This document shows positions 14,851 to 23,457 of a stretch of DNA of 31,266 nucleotides, piece after piece. Origin of the DNA: JASJBU01 sp965372385 (lineage in GTDB: Bacteria > Pseudomonadota > Gammaproteobacteria > Chromatiales > Chromatiaceae). The DNA lies in NCBI GenBank assembly GCA_965372385.1, contig CBDVCD010000013.1, positions 1 through 31,266 on the forward strand, in the 5' to 3' direction. The position numbers and the translations under genes are program-made. The notes beneath the pieces were generated by a model. The model was not told where the DNA came from and made no database searches. It was given only the letters and a program-made list of their open reading frames with translations. Position 1 is the stretch's first letter, and each line of letters opens with the position of its first letter.

Positions 14851-15749
14851 GTTCGGTCAACCTCTTGAAGAAATACCTTGGCCTCCACTTCGTTCCCCTT
14901 GCCTCGGTATTCGAGCTGGTCGAAACTGATGGCCTTGGCCATGGCGATACCCCGGCCGTGGGAGTCGAAGGCACGCTCCGGACTTATTTCAAGGTATTGC
15001 TGCCAGTCGAAACCACTACCCTTATCCCTGATGATGAAACGGAGTTCTTTAGCATCGCGTTCGAATGAAATGGTGACATCTTTTTCGGCGTTTTCCAGAA
15101 GTGACAGGCGTCGCTCCACTTCAGATGCCCAGTTGTCATGCTCGTTAAAGCGGGATTTCTCTTCGTAGGTGATGCCCAGGTTGCCATGTTCCACTGCATT
15201 GATCATCAGCTCGGAAAGGCCTATGGCCACCCGGGTTGCCTCCGGACTGGTGTTGGCCAGCAGCGACACCAGATCGCGACTCTCCTTCAAGGTGCGAAAT
15301 CTGAACTCACCTTTGTGCATCATGCTGAGGGTCTTGTTGGTTTGTCTCACTTCCGTCTGCAGGGAGTCAAGGCGTTGGTGATCGTTGACCGCCGTTTGGA
15401 CAATCGCCAGAAGTTGAGCCCTTTCAAAAGGTTTTGTGAGGTAGTAATAGGCTCCCGCCTGCAGGCCCTCCAGTACGTCATGTTTGGAAGCCTTGGCCGT
15501 CTGCATGATGACAGGAATGGTCTTGAGGTCAGGGTGCTGCTTGATTCGGCCAAGTACCTCGATGCCGTCCATCTCAGGCATCATGCGGTCCAATAATACG
15601 GCATCAAAACGCGCGGGGGATTCCTCCAGCAACGCCCAGGCCTCTACACCGTTCGTGACGGTCACCGGCTCATAGCCGGCATCCTCCAGATGCTCGGAGA
15701 GTATCTCCAGGTTAAAAACGTCGTCGTCTACCACCAAGATTGTTGGCAT
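14841..15749 (-). CDS. response regulator with C-terminal HATPase (RsbW-like) domain
   Basis: A 302-residue two-domain regulator. Residues 1-120 form a receiver domain (ILVVDDD; phospho-acceptor D54 in LLDRMMPEMDG; Lys106 in YYLTKPFERA). After a linker predicted to be helical (about 120-150), the C-terminal half has an HATPase fold of the RsbW/SpoIIAB type: LMINAVEHGN (N-box-like) and IIRDKGSGFDW plus SHGRGIAMAKAISFD (G-box-like). It lacks a histidine phospho-acceptor segment, so it is not an ordinary hybrid kinase. Such proteins are thought to switch partner proteins; none (phosphatase, STAS protein) is adjacent. The ATG at 15749 is chosen because the receiver domain begins there. Confidence 0.88.
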   Translation of the reverse strand: MPTILVVDDDVFNLEILSEHLEDAGYEPVTVTNGVEAWALLEESPARFDAVLLDRMMPEMDGIEVLGRIKQHPDLKTIPVIMQTAKASKHDVLEGLQAGAYYYLTKPFERAQLLAIVQTAVNDHQRLDSLQTEVRQTNKTLSMMHKGEFRFRTLKESRDLVSLLANTSPEATRVAIGLSELMINAVEHGNLGITYEEKSRFNEHDNWASEVERRLSLLENAEKDVTISFERDAKELRFIIRDKGSGFDWQQYLEISPERAFDSHGRGIAMAKAISFDQLEYRGKGNEVEAKVFLQEVDRTQG

Positions 15750-15905
15750 CGCTTTCTCTGGGGCTGCTTGCCTTGTCGTATATAATCCTGCGAACGATTG
15801 GATTCCCCTGGAAGTCTGGTTCAATATTCGGCGCAAGCCGTATCTTTAAACTCACAAAAGGGAATATGGAATTATTATCGGTTAACGAGGGAGGAATCTT
15901 TAGGC

Positions 15906-16919
15906 ATGGCTATGCGTGCCAAAGTACTGGGTGATCCATTGGCTAAGATGATGTTTTCGGTATCAGTTTATGCGGGTAGGCGGCTGGGGGACTATAACTT
16001 CGGCGCGGATCACCCATTTGGCCCGGCCAGGCATGATGCCTTTCTTGAGCAGTTCCGGCAGCGTGGCTTGGATCAGCGTTGCCATTTGGCGGCACCTGTG
16101 CTGGCGGAGAGGGGCGCAATTGAACGATTTCATGCGGCGGCCTATGTGAAGCGGGTGAAAGCGCTCTCTGCAACAGGAGAGGGTTACCTCGACTCTGGTG
16201 ATACCCCGGCCTTTCCGGGTGTCTACGAGGCCTCGGCCCGGGTGGTTGGTACGGTACTGCAGGCGGTTGCCGACCTGCTGGCTGGAAAGACCCGGCGGGC
16301 CTTCGTGCCAATTGCCGGCCTGCATCATGCCCGGCGTGATAGGGCGGCCGGTTTCTGTGTCTTCAACGACTGCGGCATCGCCATCGAAACCCTGCGTCAG
16401 GTGCATGGGGTCAGACGTATCGCCTATGTGGACATTGATGCCCACCATGGTGATGGTGTCTTCTATGCTTTCGAGAGTGATCCGGAACTGATTTTCGTCG
16501 ATCTGCATGAGGATGGTCGTTTTCTCTACCCTGGAACAGGCGCGGTGCAGGAGACTGGCACAGGTGAGGCGAAAGGGACCAAGCTCAATATCCCGCTGCC
16601 ACCGGGGGCGGATGATCAGCTCTTCCTAAAGGCATGGGAGCAGGTGGAGAGCTTTGTAGAAAAAGCGCAACCGGAGTTCATTCTGCTGCAGTGCGGTGCC
16701 GATAGTATCGCCGGCGATCCGATCACCCATCTGGCCTTCAGCAGCGAGGCCCATCGCCATGCCGCCGCCAGGCTCTGTGACCTGGCTGATCGCCATTGCG
16801 CTGGTCGGCTGTTGGCCCTGGGGGGAGGCGGTTACAATCTGGATAATCTTGCCAATGCCTGGTGTGCGGTGGTGGAGGCGATGCTCGAGGCCGAAGGTTA
16901 CGAAGCTGGAATGGAGTGA
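15906..16919 (+). CDS. histone deacetylase family (class II-like) deacetylase
   Basis: A 337-residue arginase/deacetylase-fold enzyme of the bacterial HDAC family, which includes acetylpolyamine amidohydrolases and AcuC. Catalytic elements are present: the His pair H140-H141 in AGLHHARRDRAAGFCVFND, zinc ligands D178 and H180 in DIDAHHGDG, the third zinc ligand D266 in QCGADSI, and the terminal GGGGYN. The substrate is not determinable by sequence. GAGGGAGGAA (15887-15896) lies upstream of the ATG at 15906, a strong ribosome site. A TATAAT at 15781 could be its -10 but has no good -35. It is divergent from the receiver-ATPase gene. Confidence 0.9.
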   Translation: MAMRAKVLGDPLAKMMFSVSVYAGRRLGDYNFGADHPFGPARHDAFLEQFRQRGLDQRCHLAAPVLAERGAIERFHAAAYVKRVKALSATGEGYLDSGDTPAFPGVYEASARVVGTVLQAVADLLAGKTRRAFVPIAGLHHARRDRAAGFCVFNDCGIAIETLRQVHGVRRIAYVDIDAHHGDGVFYAFESDPELIFVDLHEDGRFLYPGTGAVQETGTGEAKGTKLNIPLPPGADDQLFLKAWEQVESFVEKAQPEFILLQCGADSIAGDPITHLAFSSEAHRHAAARLCDLADRHCAGRLLALGGGGYNLDNLANAWCAVVEAMLEAEGYEAGME

Positions 16920-17023
16920 AGTAGTCTCTATTGCTAACCCGCATTTTTCACCAGGCGTTAGATCTGTGGCTAAGGTTTGCCCAGGTCGATTTCGAGAAAT
17001 CGGACAATGGTCTCACAGGCGGC

Positions 17024-17485
17024 TTATTCCCCCTTGTGCAGGAGTTCACCGGCTGCGTTGACCACCTCGACCCCTACTGGAATACCCTCCCGGATACTGG
17101 CGGTAACCACGCAGAAATCCTCGAACAGGGTCATGCAGCGGTTGAGCTTTTTCGATTCGAGCAGTTCGTCGTCCACGGTGATCTTTATGTCCAGGCGGCC
17201 GATCCGCAGCCGTTTCTTTGCGTTTCTCACTAGGGTGCAGGTGGCCTCGGTTTTGACGCTATTGGCGGGCACATCCTCCTTGGCCAGACAGAACATCAGG
17301 CTGGCACTGAGGCAGTTGGCGGCTGCGGCGGCCAGCAGCCTCGAGGCGTTAGGGCCATTGCGTTCACCCAGGGGTGGGGGTTCATCCATCAGGATATCGT
17401 CCGCCTTTTTGATGTCGAACCTCACGCGGAAGGCATACCCTTCTTCCTGTTCCAGATGGATGGTGAATTTGCCGGCTTCTGACAT
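17024..17485 (-). CDS. OsmC-like family protein
   Basis: A 153-residue protein of the OsmC/Ohr superfamily, whose members detoxify organic hydroperoxides using two cysteines. The first Cys lies in AAAAANCLSASLMF (C58); the second is in FEDFCVVTASIREG near residue 115. The order and spacing match the superfamily. It is not clearly Ohr or OsmC proper. The ATG at 17485 has AAAGGAGA at six bases; an upstream in-frame start lacks one. It lies downstream of the uracil-DNA glycosylase-family gene on the same strand, but two hairpins intervene, so it may be separately transcribed. Confidence 0.88.
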   Translation of the reverse strand: MSEAGKFTIHLEQEEGYAFRVRFDIKKADDILMDEPPPLGERNGPNASRLLAAAAANCLSASLMFCLAKEDVPANSVKTEATCTLVRNAKKRLRIGRLDIKITVDDELLESKKLNRCMTLFEDFCVVTASIREGIPVGVEVVNAAGELLHKGE

Positions 17486-17585
17486 GGCGTCTCCTTTGTG
17501 CGTTGTGTGGATCAACCCTATTCTGCGTTAATCGCTGCCATGAGAAAACCTTGAAAAGGCTAAGACAGCTTAAAACAGGACAAAT

Positions 17586-17626
17586 CCTTCAGATTGAAGG
17601 GGCGGGGTGCTCTAAGCAATCCCGCC
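17586..17626 (-). terminator. tandem hairpins between the UDG and OsmC-like genes
   Basis: CCTTCA-GAT-TGAAGG (17586-17600) is a perfect hairpin. Next to it, a GC-rich stem pairs GGCGGG with CCCGCC (17601-17626). They lie just downstream of the UDG stop on the minus strand. No clear T-run follows, so this is a candidate only. Confidence 0.4.
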
Positions 17627-17637
17627 TGTGTCGTCAG

Positions 17638-18249
17638 TCAGCACCCTGCAGTTGCTCTCCAGGCAGGATGGCTGGATATCAGCTCCAGGGCATCCTGCAA
17701 CAGGGATTTGCCCGGCTCGGTGCGATGCCAGGTGGAGGCGCCGGATGGATGGGGCAGGGGGATCAGGTCGCTTTTACATCCATTGATGGAGAGGTGATGG
17801 CTTCTGCCTATGATCCTGGCGAGTTTGTCGACAGTCATGAACTGGCTGATGGCCAGTTTGCCCACGGGAATCAGCAACTCGGGCCGCAGCAGCACGAACT
17901 CCCGCTCCATCCACTGACGGCAGTTGTCGATCTCTGCCTGGCTGGGGACCCGGTCACCCCCCTTGGGGCGTTTGCCAGGAAAGCAGCGGCAGACAGCAGC
18001 CATGTAGACCCGGCTGCGAAACGCCTCCTCGCTCAGGCCGATCGTCTCGAACCACTTGAACAGGGTCTTGCCCGCGGTCCAGGCAAAGGGCCTGCCCGCC
18101 GGTCCCTCCTTGTCCCCCGGTGCCTGGCCGATCAGCATCACCCGGGAGGGTACGGGCTGGCCGGTGACCACCGGGCCGATCATCTCCGGGCAGGTGTGGC
18201 ACTGGCGTAATGCTGTCTGGTGTTGCGTTATGGCTTGAAAGGGGCTCAT
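17638..18249 (-). CDS. uracil-DNA glycosylase superfamily protein
   Basis: A 203-residue protein of the UDG superfamily, with features of the iron-sulfur families 4/5. Motif 1 is GQAPGDKEGPAGRPF (residues 41-55), followed by AGKTLFKWFETIGL. Motif 2 is LPHPSGAS (165-172). Cysteines C17, C20, C87 or C89, and C110 could hold a [4Fe-4S] cluster, although the last spacing is somewhat wide. Family members remove uracil from DNA or have diverged to other base lesions; the exact substrate is not set. No Shine-Dalgarno is visible at the start. It is divergent from the small membrane protein gene. Confidence 0.87.
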   Translation of the reverse strand: MSPFQAITQHQTALRQCHTCPEMIGPVVTGQPVPSRVMLIGQAPGDKEGPAGRPFAWTAGKTLFKWFETIGLSEEAFRSRVYMAAVCRCFPGKRPKGGDRVPSQAEIDNCRQWMEREFVLLRPELLIPVGKLAISQFMTVDKLARIIGRSHHLSINGCKSDLIPLPHPSGASTWHRTEPGKSLLQDALELISSHPAWRATAGC

Positions 18250-18292
18250 GAGAGAGACAAACTAAGCGGACTGAATAATTGGAAATTAGGCT

Positions 18293-18493
18293 ATGCAGAC
18301 AATATTTGGTCTGGGCATGGGGGCCATGCTGCTGACCCTGGTCATCTGGTTTCTTCCCATTGTACTGATCTTGCGGTCGGATAAAACCGGCGGTGCAGAG
18401 AAACTCTTCTGGCTGCTGGCGGTCATCTTTGTCTCCTGGTTTGCCTGGATCTTGTATGCGCTGTTGGCGCCTTTGGGAGGAGATAGGTCATGA
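18293..18493 (+). CDS. small membrane protein (PLDc_N-like)
   Basis: A 66-residue protein with two hydrophobic helices, residues 4-27 (GLGMGAMLLTLVIWFLPIVL) and 39-60 (LFWLLAVIFVSWFAWILYAL), joined by a polar loop RSDKTGGAEK. The pattern W..P.....S...G..K..W......S...W..Y resembles the short N-terminal membrane domain of cardiolipin-synthase-type proteins, which also occurs alone. Its stop overlaps the next gene's start in ATGA, so it is translationally coupled to the quinone-oxidoreductase-like gene. Function is unknown. Confidence 0.75.
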   Translation: MQTIFGLGMGAMLLTLVIWFLPIVLILRSDKTGGAEKLFWLLAVIFVSWFAWILYALLAPLGGDRS

Positions 18494-19485
18494 AAGCGAT
18501 TGTTATGTCCGAAGTGGGCGGGCCACAGGTGTTGATCCTGCGGGAGATACCCGAGCCCATAATTACCTCACCCACTCAGCTCAAGGTGCGACTCAAGGCG
18601 GCCGGGGTAAACCCGATCGACACCAAGTTGCGTGCCCGAGGCGTGTTTCTGCCGGATGGCCTGCCGGCGGTGTTGGGTTGTGACGGTGCGGGTGTGGTTG
18701 ATGCGATTGGGAGTGGCGTGAGCCGGTTCAAGCCCGGGGACGAGGTCTGGTTCTGCGGTGGCGGTCTGGGTGGAAGCCTGGGCAACTACGCGGAGTATAC
18801 CCTGGTGGAGGAGGTGGCTTGTGCTAAAAAACCGAGCTCCAGCGGTTTTGCCAGCGCAGGGGCGGGACCGCTGGTGTTGATCACCGCCTGGGAGGCGCTG
18901 TTCGATCGCGGCAATCTGCATGCAGGTCAGACAGTACTGATTCATGCCGGAGCCGGTGGGGTGGGGCATGTGGCGATCCAGCTGGCCAAGTCGGTCGGTG
19001 CCCGGGTGCTGACCACGGTCAGTTCAGAGGAGAAGGCCGCTTTCGTGAAGGGTTTGGGGGCCGACGAGACGATCCTCTATACCCGGGGCGATTTTGTCGA
19101 GGCGGTGAACGAATTGACCGATGGGCGTGGCGCCGAACTGGTGCTCGATACAGTGGGACCCGAGGTCTTCAAACAGTCGATCCCTGCAACGGCCCACTAT
19201 GGCGACCTGGTGACCCTGCTGGACCCCGGTAACGATGTGGCGTGGAAGGAGGCGCGCAACCGTAACCTGCGGATCGGCTTCACCCTGATGCTCACCCCCA
19301 TGCTGCGGGATCTACCCGAGGCGCGTGCCCATCATGCCGAGATCCTGGCGCGTTGCGCAGAACTGCTGGAGCATAACCAGTTGCGTATCGAGGTCAATCG
19401 ATGTCTGCCCCTGGCGCAAGCCGCGCAGGCGCATCGGCTGATTGAAGAGGGCCATGCCCAGGGCAAGTTGGTACTGGAGACCTGA
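18490..19485 (+). CDS. NADPH:quinone oxidoreductase-like MDR family protein
   Basis: A 331-residue medium-chain dehydrogenase/reductase of the zeta-crystallin/quinone oxidoreductase branch. The N-terminal GroES-like domain has VNPIDTKLRARG and LPAVLGCDGAGVVDAIGSGV. The Rossmann nucleotide loop is HAGAGGVGHVAIQLAKSVGA (about residues 152-171). The structural-zinc cysteine cluster of alcohol dehydrogenases is absent, which fits a zinc-free quinone or enone reductase. Its start overlaps the small membrane protein gene. It converges with cyaA, with a short inverted repeat between them. The true substrate is unknown. Confidence 0.9.
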   Translation: MKAIVMSEVGGPQVLILREIPEPIITSPTQLKVRLKAAGVNPIDTKLRARGVFLPDGLPAVLGCDGAGVVDAIGSGVSRFKPGDEVWFCGGGLGGSLGNYAEYTLVEEVACAKKPSSSGFASAGAGPLVLITAWEALFDRGNLHAGQTVLIHAGAGGVGHVAIQLAKSVGARVLTTVSSEEKAAFVKGLGADETILYTRGDFVEAVNELTDGRGAELVLDTVGPEVFKQSIPATAHYGDLVTLLDPGNDVAWKEARNRNLRIGFTLMLTPMLRDLPEARAHHAEILARCAELLEHNQLRIEVNRCLPLAQAAQAHRLIEEGHAQGKLVLET

Positions 19486-19497
19486 GTTCGAGAGCGA

Positions 19498-19522
19498 CAG
19501 AGTAGCGTTTGGCGCCACTCTG
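19498..19522. terminator. possible bidirectional terminator between convergent genes
   Basis: CAGAGTAGCG (19498-19507) and CGCCACTCTG (19513-19522) pair with one mismatch around TTTGG. On the plus strand only TTTAA follows. An adjacent perfect palindrome TTTAAGCATGCTTAAA (19523-19538) contains the cyaA stop. Weak as an intrinsic terminator. Confidence 0.4.
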
Positions 19523-19523
19523 T

Positions 19524-22346
19524 TTAAGCATGCTTAAATGGCTGATTCAGTCTCTGCTCCACCCGTTTCTTGAGCTTGAGCAGTTCCACCGTGCTGGGGG
19601 CCTCCATGAGCTGCAGTCCGGAAAAACGCAAAGAGGTGAGATAGAGGGGATAGCTCTGCTTGCCCTGCCGCAGGGATTGCAGATAGCTGGCGGTGGCCTG
19701 ATAGATCTGCTCGCCATATTCGAGCTGACTGAACTCCCGTTCACCACAGATCAGCGACAGCGGTTGGGCGCTTGCATCCAGTCGATCGGTCACCAGGGTT
19801 AATTCCAGATAATCGTCAGGCCTCGTGAGGGGGAGGCGACGGCGTTCCACGACCCAGGCGCCTCTTTGCTTCCGACGAAGTTCGAAGAATTGGGGTTCAC
19901 TCAGCAAGTTGTTGTCCTCACCGGGAAGTAGATTGCGCAACTGTTGCAGACTGTTGAGGAAGCGTCGCTGTTGCAGCATGAGAAAGCGTGGGCTATCCGC
20001 TGCCAGGGATTGTTGGAAGAGGGCGCCCTGCTCGTCCAGCAGGAAGATCTGTATCCATTGTGGATGGGTCAGATAAAAGAGTTGTATGACATCAGCGTCA
20101 TTATGGTGGTAGAGGGTTGGATAGGGCGTATCACCAAGGATCTCGGGATCGAATGCCAGGCCCTTGTAGGTTTTCTGGGGTTGTTCCAGTTCTTCCCGCA
20201 GGCTTTCGAAGGAATCCAGACTCCGCCACTCGAAGCCATTTTCCCTCCATTGCACAATAAAAAACTCCTGACCCAGACGAAAGGTATAGCGTTCGCTGTT
20301 TTGTGGGTGGTCAATGAAGTGACGAGAAATATGGCTGAACAGTTCGAGCACACGGCTGGCAATCTGGCTGCCACGGATGGATGAAAAGCTGTTGGCTTGG
20401 ATGCTTGTCGCCTGTTGCCTGTTAGCGTTTTGCAGATTGAGCAAATTGCACAGGGCATCGAGCAGACCTTCCGCCCCCGTGCGACGGGTGATCAGCAGTT
20501 CACCCCAACTGGTCTGGATAAGCTCTTCCAGATTGGTGACCAGATTGGTACGGGTCGAGGCAAAGCTGAGTGGATCATGGCGGTTGCTGACCAGCTGTTT
20601 ACCGGTTTTCGAAAGATGTTCCAGTGGGTCGGTGCCGATATTGATAAACAGCGCGAGCTGCAGCGCGGATGCAGGATGGGAAAGTGCCTGCATGGAGGCC
20701 GAGGTTAGCTGTTGCTCAGGGAAGAGACGCGTGAGGCTTCTATGCAGAGCCAGCAGCTCGCTGCGTGAAACGGAACAATCTTCAGGATAGAGCGAGAGCC
20801 GGGTATGCTTGTCCCATACCTGATTGATGTGACTCCAGAGCAGGATTTCGATCAGGTTGGAAGTGATCTTGATGGGACGGTGATCCGGGGATTCCACCTC
20901 CACCTGGCCTCGGTAGAGCACCCAGGTGGGGCTGTCATCGTGTGCTGGACGTTGATGCAGGGAGAGATGGGGTTCCGCTAGATTGCTTGAAATACCGGGG
21001 TTGATCTGATCGATCTTGCCTGGGCGATGGTCAAGTGCGGTATACAGCCTGCGCCCCAGCAGATTTAGCTCCATCGGGTCGATCTGACTGCGTTTGGCAT
21101 ACTTGCGGGCAAATTCCGTGAGTAAGCGATAGCTGCGTGAGAGCACACCTACCTGGATGTTACGTTCCTTGATGACCCGGTCGATCTTCCAGTCCGAGCG
21201 GGTGTCGAGCATCTGCAGGTCGGCCTGACTCCAGCCCCACTGTCGGGTCAGTTCAAAAAGTGTTTGACTGCGCCAGTGCTGCAGATCGGAGTCACGACTC
21301 AAGCGTTCGCCGACTTTGAAATAGAAGCAACGCCGGGCGAGCTCCAGGCGCTCCTGATCATCCAACTCCAACAGATACTCTTCGACCCGGCGATAGAGCA
21401 TGATATAGGCATCCAGCTGGTTCAGGTCAGTTTCATTGGCATAGATGGCCTCTTTCGCCTGCTGGGCAAGCCAGCGCGGGTGTGGGTAGTCGCGGCTGTA
21501 GGCCTCCATCAGAAAGATTTTCAGGATCGATTTGTACGGGGAGTCGATCCCCTTATAGAGTTGCCAAAGAGCGGCCCCAAAGAATTCATCGGCGGGGACC
21601 TGGTCGAGACCGCCCAGGTCCAGGACCTCACTGCTTTTGATAAAGCGCTGCCGCAGCAGGTTGTCGGCATATTGCCGGTAGTTCCGTTCCTGGTCCGGGG
21701 GTACCAGCCACCAGAGTGGATAGCGCCCAGCCAACAGCAGTGCACTGCGGTAGAACTCCTCCAGCAGCAGATTGTGTTGGGTGCTGCCGCTGCTCTCACC
21801 GGAGAGTTTGGCCTTCTGACCCTGGCGAAACTCCTTCGGGTCGATGAGAAAAATGTGCAGTTCCAGGCCGAGTTCAGCGGCGACCTGTTCGATCATGCTG
21901 GACTTTTGCTGCAGCAGTTGTCGTTTGCTGGCCGTGAGGCTGGGGGAGTGGCAGAGCCAAAGGTCGAAGTCACTGCTGGATGATTGACCGATGGTGCCGC
22001 TGCTCCCCATCAAATAGAGACCCTCTAACTGGAAGGTGTGTTGGGCCCGGCGCTTGTAGTGAAAACTGCGGCTGAGCTTGCGCGCGGCATCCAGGGTCCA
22101 TTTGCTGGGACTGTAGTCCGGTAGACCCTGGGGAGTCTCATTATTGACATACCCTGGCAACATCGGGTGGTTGATGTGGAACAGCAGGGGCAAGAGTGCA
22201 ATAAATTCCTGCTTGCTGCTATTCAGCTCATCGCGAATGCGCTGCAGTCGCCTCTGGTGAAGTCTGAGAAACCGCTGACGAATGGTTTTCAGATCCTTGC
22301 GGCTGATGCCCTCATCGAAAGATATAGTCTGAGCTGGTAACGGCAT
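19524..22346 (-). CDS. cyaA: class I adenylate cyclase
   Basis: A 940-residue class I (enterobacterial-type) adenylate cyclase that makes cAMP from ATP. The catalytic N-terminal domain contains YLMGSSGTIGQSSSSDFD (residues 111-128), with D126 and D128 as metal ligands. It also has FLIDPKEFRQG and GSTQHNLLLEEFYRSA, plus EFFGAALWQLYKGIDSPYK, all closely matching the E. coli enzyme. It is about 90 residues longer than E. coli CyaA (848), mainly in the C-terminal regulatory part, which is less conserved. A GGDEF-like regulator gene lies just upstream on the same strand, 57 bases away, so co-transcription is likely. Confidence 0.95.
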   Translation of the reverse strand: MPLPAQTISFDEGISRKDLKTIRQRFLRLHQRRLQRIRDELNSSKQEFIALLPLLFHINHPMLPGYVNNETPQGLPDYSPSKWTLDAARKLSRSFHYKRRAQHTFQLEGLYLMGSSGTIGQSSSSDFDLWLCHSPSLTASKRQLLQQKSSMIEQVAAELGLELHIFLIDPKEFRQGQKAKLSGESSGSTQHNLLLEEFYRSALLLAGRYPLWWLVPPDQERNYRQYADNLLRQRFIKSSEVLDLGGLDQVPADEFFGAALWQLYKGIDSPYKSILKIFLMEAYSRDYPHPRWLAQQAKEAIYANETDLNQLDAYIMLYRRVEEYLLELDDQERLELARRCFYFKVGERLSRDSDLQHWRSQTLFELTRQWGWSQADLQMLDTRSDWKIDRVIKERNIQVGVLSRSYRLLTEFARKYAKRSQIDPMELNLLGRRLYTALDHRPGKIDQINPGISSNLAEPHLSLHQRPAHDDSPTWVLYRGQVEVESPDHRPIKITSNLIEILLWSHINQVWDKHTRLSLYPEDCSVSRSELLALHRSLTRLFPEQQLTSASMQALSHPASALQLALFINIGTDPLEHLSKTGKQLVSNRHDPLSFASTRTNLVTNLEELIQTSWGELLITRRTGAEGLLDALCNLLNLQNANRQQATSIQANSFSSIRGSQIASRVLELFSHISRHFIDHPQNSERYTFRLGQEFFIVQWRENGFEWRSLDSFESLREELEQPQKTYKGLAFDPEILGDTPYPTLYHHNDADVIQLFYLTHPQWIQIFLLDEQGALFQQSLAADSPRFLMLQQRRFLNSLQQLRNLLPGEDNNLLSEPQFFELRRKQRGAWVVERRRLPLTRPDDYLELTLVTDRLDASAQPLSLICGEREFSQLEYGEQIYQATASYLQSLRQGKQSYPLYLTSLRFSGLQLMEAPSTVELLKLKKRVEQRLNQPFKHA

Positions 22347-22403
22347 TGCCTTGGGTAACTCACATGGTCCATACCCAGCGTAGTTCTACTCCTGGCAGGC
22401 GTG

Positions 22404-23210
22404 TTAGGCTTGCAGGGACTGCAAGGTTCGCCGAAACAGTTTCTGTGGATCATCCCCCTTCTTCCACGCCGCTGCGGCAATATCTATTTCAGGTATTGAA
22501 GTCTTGCCCAGCTCCTTCAAGGCCCCGTCCAGACACTCCTGGTGTATCTGCCTGAGCAGGTTAATGGCATCATCCTGACGGGTTTCAGGCATCACCAGCA
22601 GAAACAGCCCCGCTTCATAACGGCCGATGCTATCGGCCCAGCGCAGACGTTCACGCAGGTAATGGGAGAAGGTCAGAATGGTGCTGTCCGGCAGGGGATG
22701 ATCTTGGTCGTTCGGGTCGCTGATCCGGACAGCGCCAAGGGTGAGCGGATTACCGTAGCGGCGGCTGCGGGTTACCTGGATACTCAGGGATTGGAGGGTG
22801 GCCCGGTGGTTGGCAAGGCCGGTGAGGTCATCGGTTATTGTTAGCTCTTCCACCCGCTGGCGGAGCCGCTCATTCTCCCGCAAGGAGAGAACCTGACTGC
22901 TGATATCCTGATAAAAATGCACGATTAAGGATCTGTTCTCCCTATCCTCTGTTGTTTGGACATGGCGTTGCAGCCAGCGCTCGCCAGCTCCGTTTAGGGA
23001 TAGATGCAGCATATCGGTTTCGTCGAACAGGGCGTGTAGCTCTTCGGGAAGGCTATTTTTATCCTTGCCGATCAAGGTATTACCAGATAGATCGAGCATC
23101 TTTTCCAGGGCCGGATTAAGCCAGAGGATAGAGGTATTCTGATCCAGTGCCAGCATACCAGTGGGGCAGATGTCGAAAAGAGACTGATCAAAACTGATGG
23201 GATCCGTCAT
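22404..23210 (-). CDS. PAS plus catalytically degenerate GGDEF protein
   Basis: A roughly 268-residue regulator. Residues 8-105 look like a PAS domain (LFDICPTGMLALDQNTSILWLNPALEKML). A short coiled-coil (about 106-124) leads into a GGDEF-type domain starting TITDDLTGLANHRA. The active-site signature, normally GGDEF or GGEEF, is replaced by EAGLF (residues 199-203) in GRYEAGLFLLVMPET. It should therefore not make cyclic di-GMP and probably acts as a sensor or binding protein. It sits directly upstream of cyaA, suggesting a link with cAMP signalling. An in-frame ATG at 23240 exists without a ribosome site; 23210 is preferred. Confidence 0.85.
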   Translation of the reverse strand: MTDPISFDQSLFDICPTGMLALDQNTSILWLNPALEKMLDLSGNTLIGKDKNSLPEELHALFDETDMLHLSLNGAGERWLQRHVQTTEDRENRSLIVHFYQDISSQVLSLRENERLRQRVEELTITDDLTGLANHRATLQSLSIQVTRSRRYGNPLTLGAVRISDPNDQDHPLPDSTILTFSHYLRERLRWADSIGRYEAGLFLLVMPETRQDDAINLLRQIHQECLDGALKELGKTSIPEIDIAAAAWKKGDDPQKLFRRTLQSLQA

Positions 23211-23457
23211 GGTGCAATTCTCATTCACAAGGTGGGTCATGGCACAGCAGATTGATCGTGGTTCGGCTGAATACTGACCCTTTGTGTTCTCGGTTTAGGT
23301 TGTTGTCTTCGGATGCCTGAAAGAAGCACGATTACCCATTCAACGGCAGATGAATAAAAATCTTTAGAGGATGAAGTTAGTGTGAACAGCACATGGGTGT
23401 GTTGGCGTTTTTGGAAGTCCACGATAGATGGCCGGGCAGAGACACAACCAAAGCCGA

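Noticed and set aside
16987..17002. Near-palindrome CGATTTC-GA-GAAATCG between the deacetylase and OsmC-like genes
   Set aside because: Only 16 bases, no T-run, no neighbouring copies; could occur by chance and cannot be called a terminator.
17503..18210. Plus-strand open frame of 235 codons opposite the UDG-family gene
   Set aside because: Gly/Ala/Gln-rich product antisense to a clearly conserved gene; no family features.
23241..23457. 217-base gap between the GGDEF-like and DUF2939-like genes examined for a small gene or RNA
   Set aside because: No convincing frame with a ribosome site, no repeat shared with elsewhere, no stable hairpin noted.
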